Notes under the pieces: model-generated
What the model saw: only the letters and a program-made list of their open reading frames with translations
The model's database searches: none
Told to the model about the DNA's origin: nothing
DNA from: Desulfovibrio sp. Huiquan2017
Lineage (GTDB): Bacteria; Desulfobacterota; Desulfovibrionia; Desulfovibrionales; Desulfovibrionaceae
NCBI RefSeq assembly: GCF_017351175.1
Contig: NZ_JAFMPN010000020.1
Coordinates: 1 to 64,000 of the forward strand
Direction of reading: 5' to 3'
Length of the DNA stretch: 64,000 nucleotides
Program-made: the position numbers and the translations under genes
Part shown: positions 17,865 through 27,740 of the stretch, piece by piece
Layout: each line of letters begins with the position of its first letter
Position numbering within the stretch: the stretch's first letter is position 1

Positions 17865-20800
17865 ATGTCAGAATTTTTTATTAACAGACCCAACTTTGCT
17901 TGGGTCGTGGCCATATTCATCTCCCTGGCCGGCCTTCTGGCCCTGCCGTCTATGTCCATGGAGAAATTCCCGGCCGTCGCGCCGCCGCAAATCGCCATCA
18001 AACTGGTCTACCCGGGCGCCTCGGCAACGACCCTCAATGACACGGTCGTCAGTCAGATCGAGGAGGAGTTGAACGGTGCCAAGGGTATGCTGTACTACGA
18101 GTCGGTCAGCTACTCCAACGGCACGGCCGAGATCACGGTCACCTTCAAGCCCGGGACCGATCCCGACTTCGCCCAGGTCGATGTGCAGAACCGGCTTTCC
18201 AACGCCGAATCGAGCCTGCCCGATGCCGTTCTGGATCAAGGTATCGAGGTCGAGCAGACCAGCGCGGGTTTTTTGATGGTCTACGCCATGGTCTACGACG
18301 AGGCCAAAGGTCAGGATCCGCAGGTCCTGGCCGATCTCATGGCCCGCAACGTCAACAATGAGGTTCGCCGTATCGAGGGCGTGGGCAAGGTCCAGTTCTT
18401 TGCCGCGGAAAGCGCCATGCGCGTCTGGGTGAATCCTCAGAAGCTGCTCAGCTACGACCTGTCCATCAGCGACGTGAACCAGGCCATCCGGGCCCAGAAC
18501 GTCCAGGTCCCGGCGGGCAGTTTCGGCTCCAGGCCCGGCAATGCGGATCAGGAGCTGGCGGCCACCCTGCTTGTCCAGGGAATGCTGCAGACCCCGGAGG
18601 AGTTCGGCCGTATCGTGTTGCGCGCCGACGTGGACGGCTCCGTTGTCCATCTGTCCGACGTGGCCCGCATTGAAGTCGGTCCGGAATCCTATAATACCCA
18701 GGCTCGTATCAACGGCATGGAAACCGCAGCGGCGGCCGTTCAGTTGGCCCCGGGCGGGAACGCCCTGGGGACGGTGGAGCGTGTACGGGCAAAGCTCGAT
18801 GAAATCCAGCAGACCCTCCCCGAGGGGGTCAAGCTGATCGTGCCGCTGGACACGGCCAAGTTCGTGGATGTGGCCATTGAGAAGGTGGTCCATACGCTGT
18901 TCGAGGCCATGATCCTGGTCTTCCTGGTCATGTTTCTGTTTTTGCAGAACTTCCGCTATACGCTGGTTCCGTCCATTGTCGTGCCCGTCTGCCTGCTGGG
19001 CACCTTCGGGGTCATGTACGCCCTGGGCTTTTCCATCAACATGATGACTATGTTCGGCATGGTGCTGGCCATCGGCATCCTGGTCGACGACGCCATCGTG
19101 GTGGTGGAAAACGTGGAGCGCATCATGTCGACGGAGGGACTGTCTCCCAAGGAAGCCACCAGCAAGGCCATGAAGCAGATTTCCGGGGCCGTTGTCGGCA
19201 TCACCCTGGTGTTGTCCGCCGTGTTCTTTCCCCTGGGCTTTATGAGCGGATCGGTCGGCGTCATCTATCGTCAGTTTGCTGTTTCCGTGGCCGTCTCCAT
19301 TCTCATTTCCGGGTTCCTGGCCCTGACCATGACCCCGGCCCTGTGCGCCACGCTGCTCAAGCCCGTGGCCAAGGGAAGCCATGAAACCAAAGAGGGATTT
19401 TTCGGCTGGTTCAATCGCCGTTTCGACAGGCTCGGCAAGGCGTATCAGGGCCTGACCGGTCGCCTTGTGGCCCGAACCGGGCGCGTGATGCTCATCTATC
19501 TGGTTATTCTGGCAGGCCTTGGCTACACGTATATGCGCCTGCCGTCCGGCTTCGTCCCGGAAGAGGATCAAGGATACATGGTTTGCAGCATGCAACTTCC
19601 CCCCGGCGCCACCTATCCCCGGACCCTGACCCAGATCAAGAAGGTGGAGCAGTTCTTCAAGGACACACCTGCCGTGGAGTACGGTTTTACCGTTCTGGGA
19701 TTCAGTTTCTCCGGGCAAGGGCAGAATGCGGCAGCCGCCTTCCCCATGTTCAGGGACTGGTCCGAGCGCGGCGACGGCGAATCCGCAACGGATCTCATTC
19801 TCAAGGCGAACATGGCCTTTTCCGGTCTGGACGACGGCTTCGCCTTCGCCGTGAACCCGGCCCCCATCGACGGCCTGGGCAATACCGGCGGCTTCTCCCT
19901 CCGTCTGGAGGACAGGGGCGGCGTGGGCAGGGCTGTGCTGGGGCAGGCTGCGGGCATGATCCTGCAACAGGCCAACGCCTCGCCAATTTTGGCCTACGCC
20001 CGATTGGACGGCCTGCCCGACGCGCCCCAGCTGCGCGTGGACATCGACCGGGAAAAGGCCGAGACGCTGGGCGTCAGTTTCAGCGACATCAAAACGGTTC
20101 TGGCCAGTGCCTTCGGCTCCAGTACGATCAACGATTTCGCCAATAGGAGCCGGATGCAGAGCGTCGTGGTCCAGGCCGACGCCAAATACCGGCGCAGCCC
20201 GGAGAGCCTCAATGAACTCTACGTCCCCAACTCCGCAGGCGATCAGGTGCCTCTGACTTCGGTGATCAACACCAAGTGGGAACCCGGTCCGGTGCAGATG
20301 GTCCGCTACAACGGCTATGAGAGCTTCAGGCTCACCGGCGACGCGGCTCCGGGACACAGTTCCGGCGAAGTCATGGCCGAGATGGAGCGCATCATGCGGC
20401 AACTGCCTAAAGGGGTCGGTTACGAGTGGACCGAGTTGTCTTATCAGGAACAGCAATCCGGCTCCCAGGCCCCGATGCTCTTCTCCCTGGCCTTGCTTGT
20501 GGTCTTCCTGCTGCTGGTGGCCCTGTACGAGAGTTGGGCCATTCCGCTGTCGGTCATGCTTATCGTGCCCATCGGCGCCCTGGGCTCCGTGCTTATGGTT
20601 ACCGTGCTGGGCATGAGCAACGACGTCTACTTCAAGGTGGGTCTGATCACGATCATCGGCCTGGCGGCCAAGAACGCGATCCTGATCGTGGAGTTCGCCA
20701 AGGATCTCCACGCCACGGGAGTCGGACTCATGGATTCCGCCATCCAGGCGGCGGGATTACGCTTCCGTCCGATCCTCATGACTTCCATGGCCTTTATCCT

Positions 20801-21002
20801 GGGCGTCATTCCGTTGGCCGTCGCCACCGGGGCGGGAGCCGCTAGCCAGAGGGCCATCGGCACGGGTGTTATCGGCGGCATGCTGAGCGCCTCGGTGCTC
20901 GGCATCGTGTTCGCACCGGTTTTCTTTGTGGGGGTCTTGTCCCTGGTCGGACGGCTCCGCGGCAAGAAGACGCAGACACCGACCAACGGGCCGTCCGAAT
21001 AG
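17865..21002 (+). CDS. RND multidrug efflux permease (HAE1, AcrB/MexB-like)
   Basis: 1045 aa from ATG at 17865 (MSEFFINRPNFAWVVAIF, the classic N-terminus); the frame is open 84 bp upstream into the adaptor gene, but without such homology. Twelve membrane helices with two large periplasmic loops are expected. The proton-relay Asp-Asp pair lies in GILVDDAIVVVENVERIM, and the second-half Lys in GLAAKNAILIVEFA. Forty bases after the adaptor gene. Exports drugs, solvents or bile-type compounds out of the periplasm using the proton gradient. Confidence 0.95.
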   Translation: MSEFFINRPNFAWVVAIFISLAGLLALPSMSMEKFPAVAPPQIAIKLVYPGASATTLNDTVVSQIEEELNGAKGMLYYESVSYSNGTAEITVTFKPGTDPDFAQVDVQNRLSNAESSLPDAVLDQGIEVEQTSAGFLMVYAMVYDEAKGQDPQVLADLMARNVNNEVRRIEGVGKVQFFAAESAMRVWVNPQKLLSYDLSISDVNQAIRAQNVQVPAGSFGSRPGNADQELAATLLVQGMLQTPEEFGRIVLRADVDGSVVHLSDVARIEVGPESYNTQARINGMETAAAAVQLAPGGNALGTVERVRAKLDEIQQTLPEGVKLIVPLDTAKFVDVAIEKVVHTLFEAMILVFLVMFLFLQNFRYTLVPSIVVPVCLLGTFGVMYALGFSINMMTMFGMVLAIGILVDDAIVVVENVERIMSTEGLSPKEATSKAMKQISGAVVGITLVLSAVFFPLGFMSGSVGVIYRQFAVSVAVSILISGFLALTMTPALCATLLKPVAKGSHETKEGFFGWFNRRFDRLGKAYQGLTGRLVARTGRVMLIYLVILAGLGYTYMRLPSGFVPEEDQGYMVCSMQLPPGATYPRTLTQIKKVEQFFKDTPAVEYGFTVLGFSFSGQGQNAAAAFPMFRDWSERGDGESATDLILKANMAFSGLDDGFAFAVNPAPIDGLGNTGGFSLRLEDRGGVGRAVLGQAAGMILQQANASPILAYARLDGLPDAPQLRVDIDREKAETLGVSFSDIKTVLASAFGSSTINDFANRSRMQSVVVQADAKYRRSPESLNELYVPNSAGDQVPLTSVINTKWEPGPVQMVRYNGYESFRLTGDAAPGHSSGEVMAEMERIMRQLPKGVGYEWTELSYQEQQSGSQAPMLFSLALLVVFLLLVALYESWAIPLSVMLIVPIGALGSVLMVTVLGMSNDVYFKVGLITIIGLAAKNAILIVEFAKDLHATGVGLMDSAIQAAGLRFRPILMTSMAFILGVIPLAVATGAGAASQRAIGTGVIGGMLSASVLGIVFAPVFFVGVLSLVGRLRGKKTQTPTNGPSE

Positions 21003-21075
21003 GTTTGTCAAACCGGCTTCGGCGGGATATTGTCCCGCCGGAGCCATATGATGTCGCGCTACCGAGAGAGACGCC

Positions 21076-21756
21076 ATGAACATATATGCCTTGTTGGTGG
21101 AAGACGATCTTGATCTTGCCGCCTCGCTCATAGAATACCTTGAACTGGAAGGCGTCACCTGCGACCATGCCGCCAACGGGACCCATGGCCTCCAGCTCGC
21201 ACGGGAATACAAATACGACGTCATCATGCTCGATCGCATGCTTCCCAAGCTCGACGGCCTGAGCCTGTGCGCCCGCCTGAGGCGAGACGGGCTGGATGTG
21301 CCCGTGCTGATGGTCACCGCCAGGGATACCCTGGATGACAAGATCGAGGGCTTTGAAGCCGGGTCGGACGATTACCTGGTCAAGCCCTTTGCCCTCAAGG
21401 AGTTGCTGCTCCGCGTCCAGGCCTTGGCAAAACGCCGGAGCAGCCAACCCAGACGGTACGTGGTCGGCGATCTGATTGTGGATACGGAACAACACCATGC
21501 CACCCGGGCCGGTGTGCGATTGGCTCTTTCGCCCAAGGAATGGGCCTTGCTCGAATACATGGCCAAGATGAGCCCGAATATCGTCTTGCGGGACGAGATG
21601 CAGCGGGCCGTTTGGGGCGAAGCCCTGCCCGAGAGCAACAGCCTCAAGGTGCATATGCACAAGTTGCGGCTAAAGGTGGATAAGCCCTTTTCCTATCCCC
21701 TCATCAAGACCATCCCGGGCGTGGGATTCGTCCTGAAGGAACCGAGTGCAGTGTAA
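21076..21756 (+). CDS. OmpR-family response regulator
   Basis: 226 aa. Receiver domain (1-115): acidic pocket VEDD, phospho-acceptor Asp in VIMLDRMLP, conserved Thr in MVTARD and Lys in LVKPFA. Winged-helix DNA-binding domain (about 130-222) ends in IKTIPGVGFVL. 73 bp after the RND permease, and overlapping the kinase gene, so it very likely controls this pump. Confidence 0.93.
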   Translation: MNIYALLVEDDLDLAASLIEYLELEGVTCDHAANGTHGLQLAREYKYDVIMLDRMLPKLDGLSLCARLRRDGLDVPVLMVTARDTLDDKIEGFEAGSDDYLVKPFALKELLLRVQALAKRRSSQPRRYVVGDLIVDTEQHHATRAGVRLALSPKEWALLEYMAKMSPNIVLRDEMQRAVWGEALPESNSLKVHMHKLRLKVDKPFSYPLIKTIPGVGFVLKEPSAV

Positions 21757-23005
21757 GCGGAGTTTCAAGAAATCGATCACAGCCTACTTTGTGATCACCT
21801 GCGCGGTGTTGGTGGTCGGGTACACTTTTTTCCTGAGCCAGTACCTGACCCGCGGCTTCTCTCTCTTCGTGGAGTTTCGTCTGGAGGAAGTAGCCGGGAA
21901 TTATCTGCACACGCTTGCCGAGGCCCCCGACACGCCGCTGCCGGTTGAAGGACCTATCAAAGGCTATGGGGGGTACGACGACCTGCCCGCCGACATCCGT
22001 GCGGCCTTGACCCTTGAGCAGCTCATGAAAGAGCGCTTCTTCTACGTTCACCAAGGCAACATGCATTACAAAACCCTCACGGTCGAAAGGCCGGACGGGA
22101 AATACGTCTACCTGGTTTTCGCCACCACCGAAAGCCAGATCAGCGTGGAGTGGGCGCGCCGTTTCGATTTCTATTACTTCTACACTCCGGTCGTGGCCGG
22201 TCTGCTGTCCATCGCGGCGGTCCTGTTCCTGGCTTTTCGCATGTTCAAGGTCATCGCCCGGCCGGTGGAGGAACTGCACGAATGGGCCATCGGCCTGTCG
22301 CCGGACAATCTGGACAAGGGGCCGTTGCGATTCAAATATGACGAATTGAACAATCTTGCCGAGCTGATTCTCGACACATCCCGGCGGTTGGTTGCCGGGG
22401 TGGAGCGGGAAAAACGATTCCAGAAATACACCAGCCATGAGCTGCGTACCCCCATCGCCATCATCCAAAACAATCTGGAACTGCAGGAGAGGCTGGGCAT
22501 AGCCGAGGACAACCGCTATCGCACCTCGCACGCCCGCATGGTCAAGGCCGTGCGCAATATGCGCAACCTGACCACCTCCCTGCTGTGGCTCTCGCGAGAT
22601 TCGGATAGTCCCTTGCCCGTCGAGGACATCAAGATTGACGAATTCATCCGTGAGATCATCGAAGAGAACGTGTATTTGCTGGAAGGGAAGGACATCTCCC
22701 TGAAAATCGATCTCACCCCGGTGTCGATCCGATGCCCCCGGACGCTCGCCCATATCATCCTGGTCAATCTCGTCCGCAACGCCTTCCAGCATGCCTCCGA
22801 AGGCGTCATTGAGATCAGGGCGGATTCGTCACAGTTCGAAGTTTCCAATCAGGTCAACACGCCGGAATCGCCAGCCGACGACGGCATTAACGGCTATGGC
22901 CTGGGACTTCAACTATGTGTCCAGTTGGTGAAGAAGATAGGTTGGAGCATCGAGGTCATGGAGGAGGGCAGGCGTTTTGTTGTGCGCGGGGACACCCGTG
23001 GGTAG
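21746..23005 (+). CDS. sensor histidine kinase
   Basis: 419 aa from GTG at 21746 (AAGGA upstream), overlapping the regulator by 11 bp. Two membrane segments (about 10-33 and 150-170) enclose a 115-residue periplasmic sensor domain with no recognised fold; a HAMP-like linker, DHp domain with His in SHELRTPIAII, N-box LVNLVRNAFQHAS and G-box GYGLGLQLC follow. The ATPase domain is short, and no clear F-box is visible. Partner of the OmpR-type regulator. Confidence 0.9.
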   Translation: MQCKRSFKKSITAYFVITCAVLVVGYTFFLSQYLTRGFSLFVEFRLEEVAGNYLHTLAEAPDTPLPVEGPIKGYGGYDDLPADIRAALTLEQLMKERFFYVHQGNMHYKTLTVERPDGKYVYLVFATTESQISVEWARRFDFYYFYTPVVAGLLSIAAVLFLAFRMFKVIARPVEELHEWAIGLSPDNLDKGPLRFKYDELNNLAELILDTSRRLVAGVEREKRFQKYTSHELRTPIAIIQNNLELQERLGIAEDNRYRTSHARMVKAVRNMRNLTTSLLWLSRDSDSPLPVEDIKIDEFIREIIEENVYLLEGKDISLKIDLTPVSIRCPRTLAHIILVNLVRNAFQHASEGVIEIRADSSQFEVSNQVNTPESPADDGINGYGLGLQLCVQLVKKIGWSIEVMEEGRRFVVRGDTRG

Positions 23006-23240
23006 AGGCCCGGACGCCCCCCCGCCGTATCCGGTTTGAACTTCCGTAGGCATTTCAGGCCACCAATTGATGTCGATAGCGGCACAATGAGCAACAAGGT
23101 GTATCGTCCTTGTCCTATGTCTCCTCGTAAACGGCGAGGAATACCATTCTCTTTTCATGGTCGGACGTTCGGCTTTGGGAACAGCAGGTCCTGTGTTGAA
23201 GACGATGATATCCCGACTGCTTTTCTGGAGAGTGCCGGAA

Positions 23241-23307
23241 CTCGAAACCGCCATCCCTCTCGCCGCCGCCTGCATGATCGCGGCGCAAGCAAAATCGTCG
23301 GGGCAAG
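23241..23307. repeat. dispersed intergenic repeat, copy A
   Basis: About 67 bp (CTCGAAACCGCCATCCCTCT ... GTCGGGGCAAG) aligning at roughly 80 percent with 41592-41660. Both copies are in the same orientation and outside genes. The family is not known to me. Confidence 0.6.
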
Positions 23308-23604
23308 ACGCTTTTCCCATGAACGGCTCCATCAGACACAATCGCCTGCACGGCTTCCTGCATGACATACGGCGATACTCGGGATGGACATCCTGTTTTG
23401 CGTCATTTTTGCCGGTATTTTTCGGCCGTTGACCGCTCAGCATGAATCCATATGACCTTTCGACGGGGTCGGCCTCCGTGCGCAAGACTTCGGCACTCAA
23501 CCTAGTTTGCTTCAGACTGGCGAAGCCCCCCGCATCTGCATCCTCCTCTAGTCGTGTTTCTGCCGCTGCCCACCGCGGGCGATGGCCAAGGTCCGCTTTC
23601 AACC

Positions 23605-23625
23605 AAAAGCCGCCCGAGCGGTTTT
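23605..23625. terminator. weak hairpin terminator after the IclR-type gene
   Basis: AAAAGCCGC-CCGA-GCGGTTTTT forms a 9-bp stem with one G-T pair and A/T runs on both sides. It lies about 100 bp beyond the stop of the leftward regulator gene. Confidence 0.45.
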
Positions 23626-23722
23626 TCGCAGCAGTTTAGGCGTCGGTGGCCCCGGCTCCGGGCATGCGCAGCGGGTCGGGGTGATCAGGAGTCGTGGAGC
23701 GAGACGGATATTACGTGAGTGG

Positions 23723-24484
23723 CTAATCGGAAACGGTATGGCCGAGACGGGCGGACAGTCGTCTCGCGGACTCTGTAAGCAGTTTGACGGCATCGTCAGG
23801 CCGGGTGCCCCGTTCGTTTTCGAAACCGATCAGAAGGACGGCGGCGACGATCATGTTCCGCCCGTCGAAAACCGGGCAAGCCAGAGCTTTGGCCCCGGGA
23901 ATGGCCTGGTTTTGCTCGGAGCGGACCGCGACCCCCTGTTCGGCGACATCGCGCAACTTGTCCTCGAAGCTTCGACGCGCGTCGGCGTCGTCTCCCAATT
24001 CCTTTCGCACCAGGTGCGCATAAGCGGTCTCGGGCAGGTGGGCGGCGAAGCATTTGCCCGCCGCGCTGGAGGTGATCGGCGCGTAGAACCCCACGCGCAT
24101 GGCCACGGCCACCGGCCGGGGGTTTTCGAGGAAACGCACAATGAGCGGCCCCTGCGCCGTCCACAGGGCAAGGGCGGCCGCTTCGCCGCTTTCAACGCGC
24201 AGCCGGTGCAGTTCGGACTCGCAAAAAGCCACTAAATCCATGTGCCCGAGTATCCCCAAGCCCAGCTCCAACAGCTTCGGGCCGGAGCTGTAGCAGCCGG
24301 AAGCGTCCTGTTCGATCACTCCCAGGCGGACGAAGCTCGTCAGGTATTTGTGCAGCTTGCTTTTCCCAATCCCCAAGCTTTCCGCCGCCTCTCCCAAGGG
24401 GACGGGCCTGCCGATCTTTAGAAACGCCTCAAGCAGTTCGAACGCGAACTCCACGGATTGGATGCCCTGAGATTTTTTATCCAT
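23723..24484 (-). CDS. IclR-family transcriptional regulator
   Basis: 253 aa. N-terminal winged helix (about 8-70: IQSVEFAFELLEAFLKIGRPVPLGEAAESLGIGKSKLHKYL, then LGVIEQD). C-terminal IclR effector domain (about 80-250) with AVAMRVGFYAPITSSAAGKCFAA and AIPGAKALACPVFDGRN. Divergent from the permease/metallo-hydrolase/RidA set, which it presumably controls in response to a small organic acid. Confidence 0.92.
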   Translation of the reverse strand: MDKKSQGIQSVEFAFELLEAFLKIGRPVPLGEAAESLGIGKSKLHKYLTSFVRLGVIEQDASGCYSSGPKLLELGLGILGHMDLVAFCESELHRLRVESGEAAALALWTAQGPLIVRFLENPRPVAVAMRVGFYAPITSSAAGKCFAAHLPETAYAHLVRKELGDDADARRSFEDKLRDVAEQGVAVRSEQNQAIPGAKALACPVFDGRNMIVAAVLLIGFENERGTRPDDAVKLLTESARRLSARLGHTVSD

Positions 24485-24563
24485 AATTACAGCCTGTTAT
24501 TTGTGCTGGTACAATGCGTTGTCAACAAGGAATACCTGTTTTCCTTTGACGCGGCAAGACACC

Positions 24564-24625
24564 AATGAGGAATCTCATTTAAATTTGAGAAACACCTTGA
24601 CAGAAAATAATCCACATTGATAAAC
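24564..24625 (+). promoter_or_regulatory. promoter of the permease operon with IclR-type operator candidate
   Basis: TTGACA (24597-24602), 16-17 bp, GATAAA (from 24619) makes a good sigma-70 promoter. Just upstream is the inverted repeat AATGAG-GAAT-CTCATT (24564-24579), followed by TTTGAGA, giving a partly overlapping second half-site. Position suits binding by the divergent IclR protein. Confidence 0.55.
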
Positions 24626-24685
24626 GTGATTCACTAATTTGAAACATGAGGCCTTTCACCCCACAACCTTTTCAAGGAGTCCGTC

Positions 24686-26452
24686 ATGCCATCGCAATTG
24701 CTCCTAGCCGGTTTGGCGCTGTTGCCGATAGCGATCATCGCCGTCTTTCTCGTCGGCCTTCGCTGGCCCGCAAGGCGCGTCATGCCCCTTGCGTTCATCT
24801 CCGTCGCATTGTCCGCAGCGTTTGTCTGGAAGATCCCCTGGCTTCTGCTCGCCGCGCAGACCGTGGATGGCGTCTTCACGGCGGTCGGCATATTGTACAT
24901 AGTTTTCGGAGCCCTCGTCCTTCTCAATACGCTGAAGGAGGATGGGGCGCTGAGCGTTATCCGATCCACGTTCACTAACGTTTCCACGGACAGGCGCATC
25001 CAAGCCATCATCATCTTGTGGCTCTTCGGCGCTTTCTTGGAGGGGGCGGCAGGTTTCGGCTCCACCGGAGCGGTCATCGGGCCGCTTTTTCTCGGCATCG
25101 GCTTCCCGCCCATGGCCGCTGCGATGCTCTGCATGATCTTTCAGAGCACATCCGTTTCCTTCGGGGCGGTGGGAACGCCCATCCTGATCGGTATTTCGGT
25201 CGGTCTCGGGCAGGGCCATCTTCCCGATATCGCGACCAATGGTCTGTCGTGGTCCGCCTACATCAATGGTCTCGGCCTGCGTGTGGCGGCCATCCACGGT
25301 GTGATCTCCGTGTTCGTTCCGTTGATCATGGTTTCGATGATGACCCGGTTTTTCGGCAGCGAACGGTCCTTTCTGCCCGGACTCCGCGCATGGAAATTCG
25401 CTTTGTTCGGCGGCGTCTGCCTGGCCGTTCCCTATTATTTGACCGCCCGCTTCCTCGGCCCCGAGTTCCCGGACGTCCTGGGCGGCATGCTCGGACTTAT
25501 CCCGGCCACCATCGCGGCCAGGAAGGGTTGGTTCCTGCCCTCGGACGGTGGATGGGATTTCCCCGACCGTTCGACCTGGGACGCCCGATGGGAAGGCACC
25601 ATGAAGGTGGACGAGGAGATCCCTTCCAGCTCGATGTCCCCGTTCAGGGCTTGGCTTCCCTACGTGGTCATGGCGGCGATCCTCTTCCTCAGCCGGGTCG
25701 ATGCCTTGCCCCTCAAGCAGTGGCTGCTCGTCCTGACCGTGAAGACCGCCCCGTTGTTCGGGACCAAGGTGGCCTCGGCTCTCCAGCTCGGCTATCTGCC
25801 GGGGACCATCTTCATTCTGGCCGCATTCATTGCGCTGTTCGTTCACAGAGCGCCTCTGCGCGCGGTCGGCGTCGCGTCGAAATCCGCCTTCTCCATTGTC
25901 GTGGGAGCGTCCACCGCGCTGCTGGTCGCCGTCCCGATGGTGAAGATATTCATCGGCAGCGGGGCCGGGCTTGAAAGCCTTCCGGCCATGCCCAACGTCC
26001 TGGCCCAGGTCTTTGCGGACAGCCTCGGCTCCATCTGGCCGGTCATGTCCGCCGTCATCGGCGCCATGGGCGCGTTCATCGGGGGAAGCAACACCCTCAG
26101 CAACATGATGTTCAGCCTGTTCCAATACAAGGTTGCCGTAATCAGCCACCTCAACCCGGAATGGATCGTCGCGGTTCAGGGCGTCGGCGCTGCGGCGGGC
26201 AACATGATCTGTGTGCACAACGTCATCATGGCCTCGGCGGCCGTCGGCCTGCTGGGCCGGGAGGGGGACATTATCCGGAAGACCATCTTTCCGGCCGTCT
26301 ACTACATCCTTGGAGCGGGAGCCGCAGGCTACATCATGACGCAGGGCTGGGGATTCAATTTCGGCACCATCTACGTCCTGGCGGTCGCGGCGGCCGTCCT
26401 CTCGGCCATATACGCGGCGGGCAAGGCGCAACGAATCCATGAAAAACGCTAA
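24686..26452 (+). CDS. L-lactate permease family transporter (LctP/LldP)
   Basis: 588 aa, about 14 membrane helices. Family signature stretches FLEGAAGFGSTGAVIGPLFLGIGFPP, FQSTSVSFGAVGTPILIG and GAFIGGSNTLSNMMFSLFQY are present. AAGGAG precedes the ATG. LctP proteins import lactate or glycolate with protons. Here the neighbours are a metallo-hydrolase and RidA rather than a lactate dehydrogenase, so the true substrate may be another hydroxy- or keto-acid. Confidence 0.9.
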   Translation: MPSQLLLAGLALLPIAIIAVFLVGLRWPARRVMPLAFISVALSAAFVWKIPWLLLAAQTVDGVFTAVGILYIVFGALVLLNTLKEDGALSVIRSTFTNVSTDRRIQAIIILWLFGAFLEGAAGFGSTGAVIGPLFLGIGFPPMAAAMLCMIFQSTSVSFGAVGTPILIGISVGLGQGHLPDIATNGLSWSAYINGLGLRVAAIHGVISVFVPLIMVSMMTRFFGSERSFLPGLRAWKFALFGGVCLAVPYYLTARFLGPEFPDVLGGMLGLIPATIAARKGWFLPSDGGWDFPDRSTWDARWEGTMKVDEEIPSSSMSPFRAWLPYVVMAAILFLSRVDALPLKQWLLVLTVKTAPLFGTKVASALQLGYLPGTIFILAAFIALFVHRAPLRAVGVASKSAFSIVVGASTALLVAVPMVKIFIGSGAGLESLPAMPNVLAQVFADSLGSIWPVMSAVIGAMGAFIGGSNTLSNMMFSLFQYKVAVISHLNPEWIVAVQGVGAAAGNMICVHNVIMASAAVGLLGREGDIIRKTIFPAVYYILGAGAAGYIMTQGWGFNFGTIYVLAVAAAVLSAIYAAGKAQRIHEKR

Positions 26453-26462
26453 AGGAAAGAAA

Positions 26463-27251
26463 ATGAGTAAAACAAAAATGCGATACCTAGGCTGGTCCAA
26501 CATCCTCATTCAGGGCGAGGGGGGCGACCTCGTTTTCGACCCCTTTTTCCGGAAGATGTACGGAGCCAACTGGGCCGATCTTAACGATTACGACAAGGTC
26601 CGGGTCATATGCATCTCGCATGGGCACCATGAGCATTACCTGGATTCGCCCATCATTGCGAAAAAAACGGGGGCGAAGATCGTCTCCAGCGCGGAGGTCT
26701 GCGATCACCTGCGCAAGCACCACGGCATCCCGAACGAGCAACTCGTTCCGGTCCTGCCCTTTGAAGAGGTTGAACTGAGCGGGTTCCGCATCGTGCCGTT
26801 CGACTGGCACCACCGCCCGATTAACTACATGAACTTCTTTAAGGGGAGCGTGACCGCCGCGTTCAACTTCGTTTCCAACAACCTTCTGCGCTCCCCCTGG
26901 CGGGCCAGGTACTACGGCTTCGTGGTCAAGACGCCGCAGGGCGAGAGCCTGCTCAACCTGACCGAGGGGATGAATCCGCTTTTCTCCGACGGCGAGATCG
27001 ATGTGCTCAAGCAGCGCTTCGCCCCCGATGTCCTCATTGGGGGACACCAGTTGGTCTACGAAGGGGATGTGGCCCGCTGCGTCCAGAAAAGCGGGGTCGG
27101 GCGATGCGTCCTGTATCACCCCCACGAGAAACTCTTCGGTCAGATGAAAATCCCGTCAACCCCCGTCGGAAAGGTCGAGGAAGTCGTCAGGGCAGCCGCT
27201 CCGGACGTCGAGATCAAGTTCCCGGCCCCGATGGAATCCTTTGAAATCTAA
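26463..27251 (+). CDS. metallo-beta-lactamase-fold hydrolase (UlaG-like)
   Basis: 262 aa from ATG at 26463, with AAAGGAAAG upstream, 10 bp after the permease stop. Metal motif SHGHHEHYL (His-x-His-x-Glu-His, with Glu replacing the usual Asp). Later His residues are in FDWHH, GGHQ and YHPHEK, and FDPFF is the early Asp-containing strand. This resembles the UlaG/lactonase-like branch. Probably opens a lactone or cleaves an ester in the pathway fed by the permease; substrate unknown. Confidence 0.8.
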   Translation: MSKTKMRYLGWSNILIQGEGGDLVFDPFFRKMYGANWADLNDYDKVRVICISHGHHEHYLDSPIIAKKTGAKIVSSAEVCDHLRKHHGIPNEQLVPVLPFEEVELSGFRIVPFDWHHRPINYMNFFKGSVTAAFNFVSNNLLRSPWRARYYGFVVKTPQGESLLNLTEGMNPLFSDGEIDVLKQRFAPDVLIGGHQLVYEGDVARCVQKSGVGRCVLYHPHEKLFGQMKIPSTPVGKVEEVVRAAAPDVEIKFPAPMESFEI

Positions 27252-27269
27252 ACGCAGGAGACAACAGAA

Positions 27270-27656
27270 ATGAAGACCCAGATCACCACCGGCAACGCAC
27301 CTTCGGCCATCGGTCCCTTTTCCCAGGGCATTCGGGCGGGAGAAACCGTCTACATCTCCGGTCAGCTGCCCATCTCTCCCGAAACCGGGAGCATGTGCGA
27401 AGGCTCGATCGGCGATTGTACCCGCCAATGCCTGAAGAACCTCGAAGGCATCGTCACGGAGGCGGGCGGCACGCTTGCGGACGTCGTCAAGGTTACCGTC
27501 TTTCTGACGGACATGGCCGATTTCGGCGCTGTCAACGAAGTCTACGCCGAGTTCTTTCCCTCGCCGGCTCCCGCGCGCAGCGCCTTTGCCGTTGCGAAGC
27601 TGCCGCTGAACGGGCGGATCGAGATCGAAGCCATCGCCCTGATCCCCCGGAAATAG
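27270..27656 (+). CDS. ridA: RidA/YjgF-family enamine/imine deaminase
   Basis: 128 aa, the normal length. N-terminal APSAIGPFSQGIRAG, central VYISGQLPISPETG, and the C-terminal SPAPARSAFAVAKLPLNGRIEIEAIAL carry the active-site Arg in APARS and the Glu in IEIEA. CAGGAG precedes the start; the gene is 18 bp after the metallo-hydrolase. It hydrolyses reactive enamines/imines to keto-acids plus ammonia, which hints that the operon deals with an amino- or imino-acid derived compound. Confidence 0.93.
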   Translation: MKTQITTGNAPSAIGPFSQGIRAGETVYISGQLPISPETGSMCEGSIGDCTRQCLKNLEGIVTEAGGTLADVVKVTVFLTDMADFGAVNEVYAEFFPSPAPARSAFAVAKLPLNGRIEIEAIALIPRK

Positions 27657-27740
27657 GCATTCCCACCCCCAACTTGCGGCCCGTATGCCTCCACGGGCCG
27701 CACCCCTTCCTCCCCCCGGCGTTTTCGAAGCGCCGAAAAA

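Larger units (their letters stand above)
23006..23722. other. gene-free stretch with a dispersed repeat
   Basis: About 700 bp. No frame has coding-like character with a start and ribosome binding site. It contains one copy of a dispersed repeat (23241-23307) and a weak terminator hairpin (23605-23625). Confidence 0.5.

Noticed and set aside
17868-20711. Open frame of more than 900 codons on the minus strand opposite the RND permease
   Set aside because: Shadow of the strong GC3 bias of the real gene; composition is His/Gln/Gly/Asp-rich with no family resemblance, and the plus-strand permease is unambiguous.
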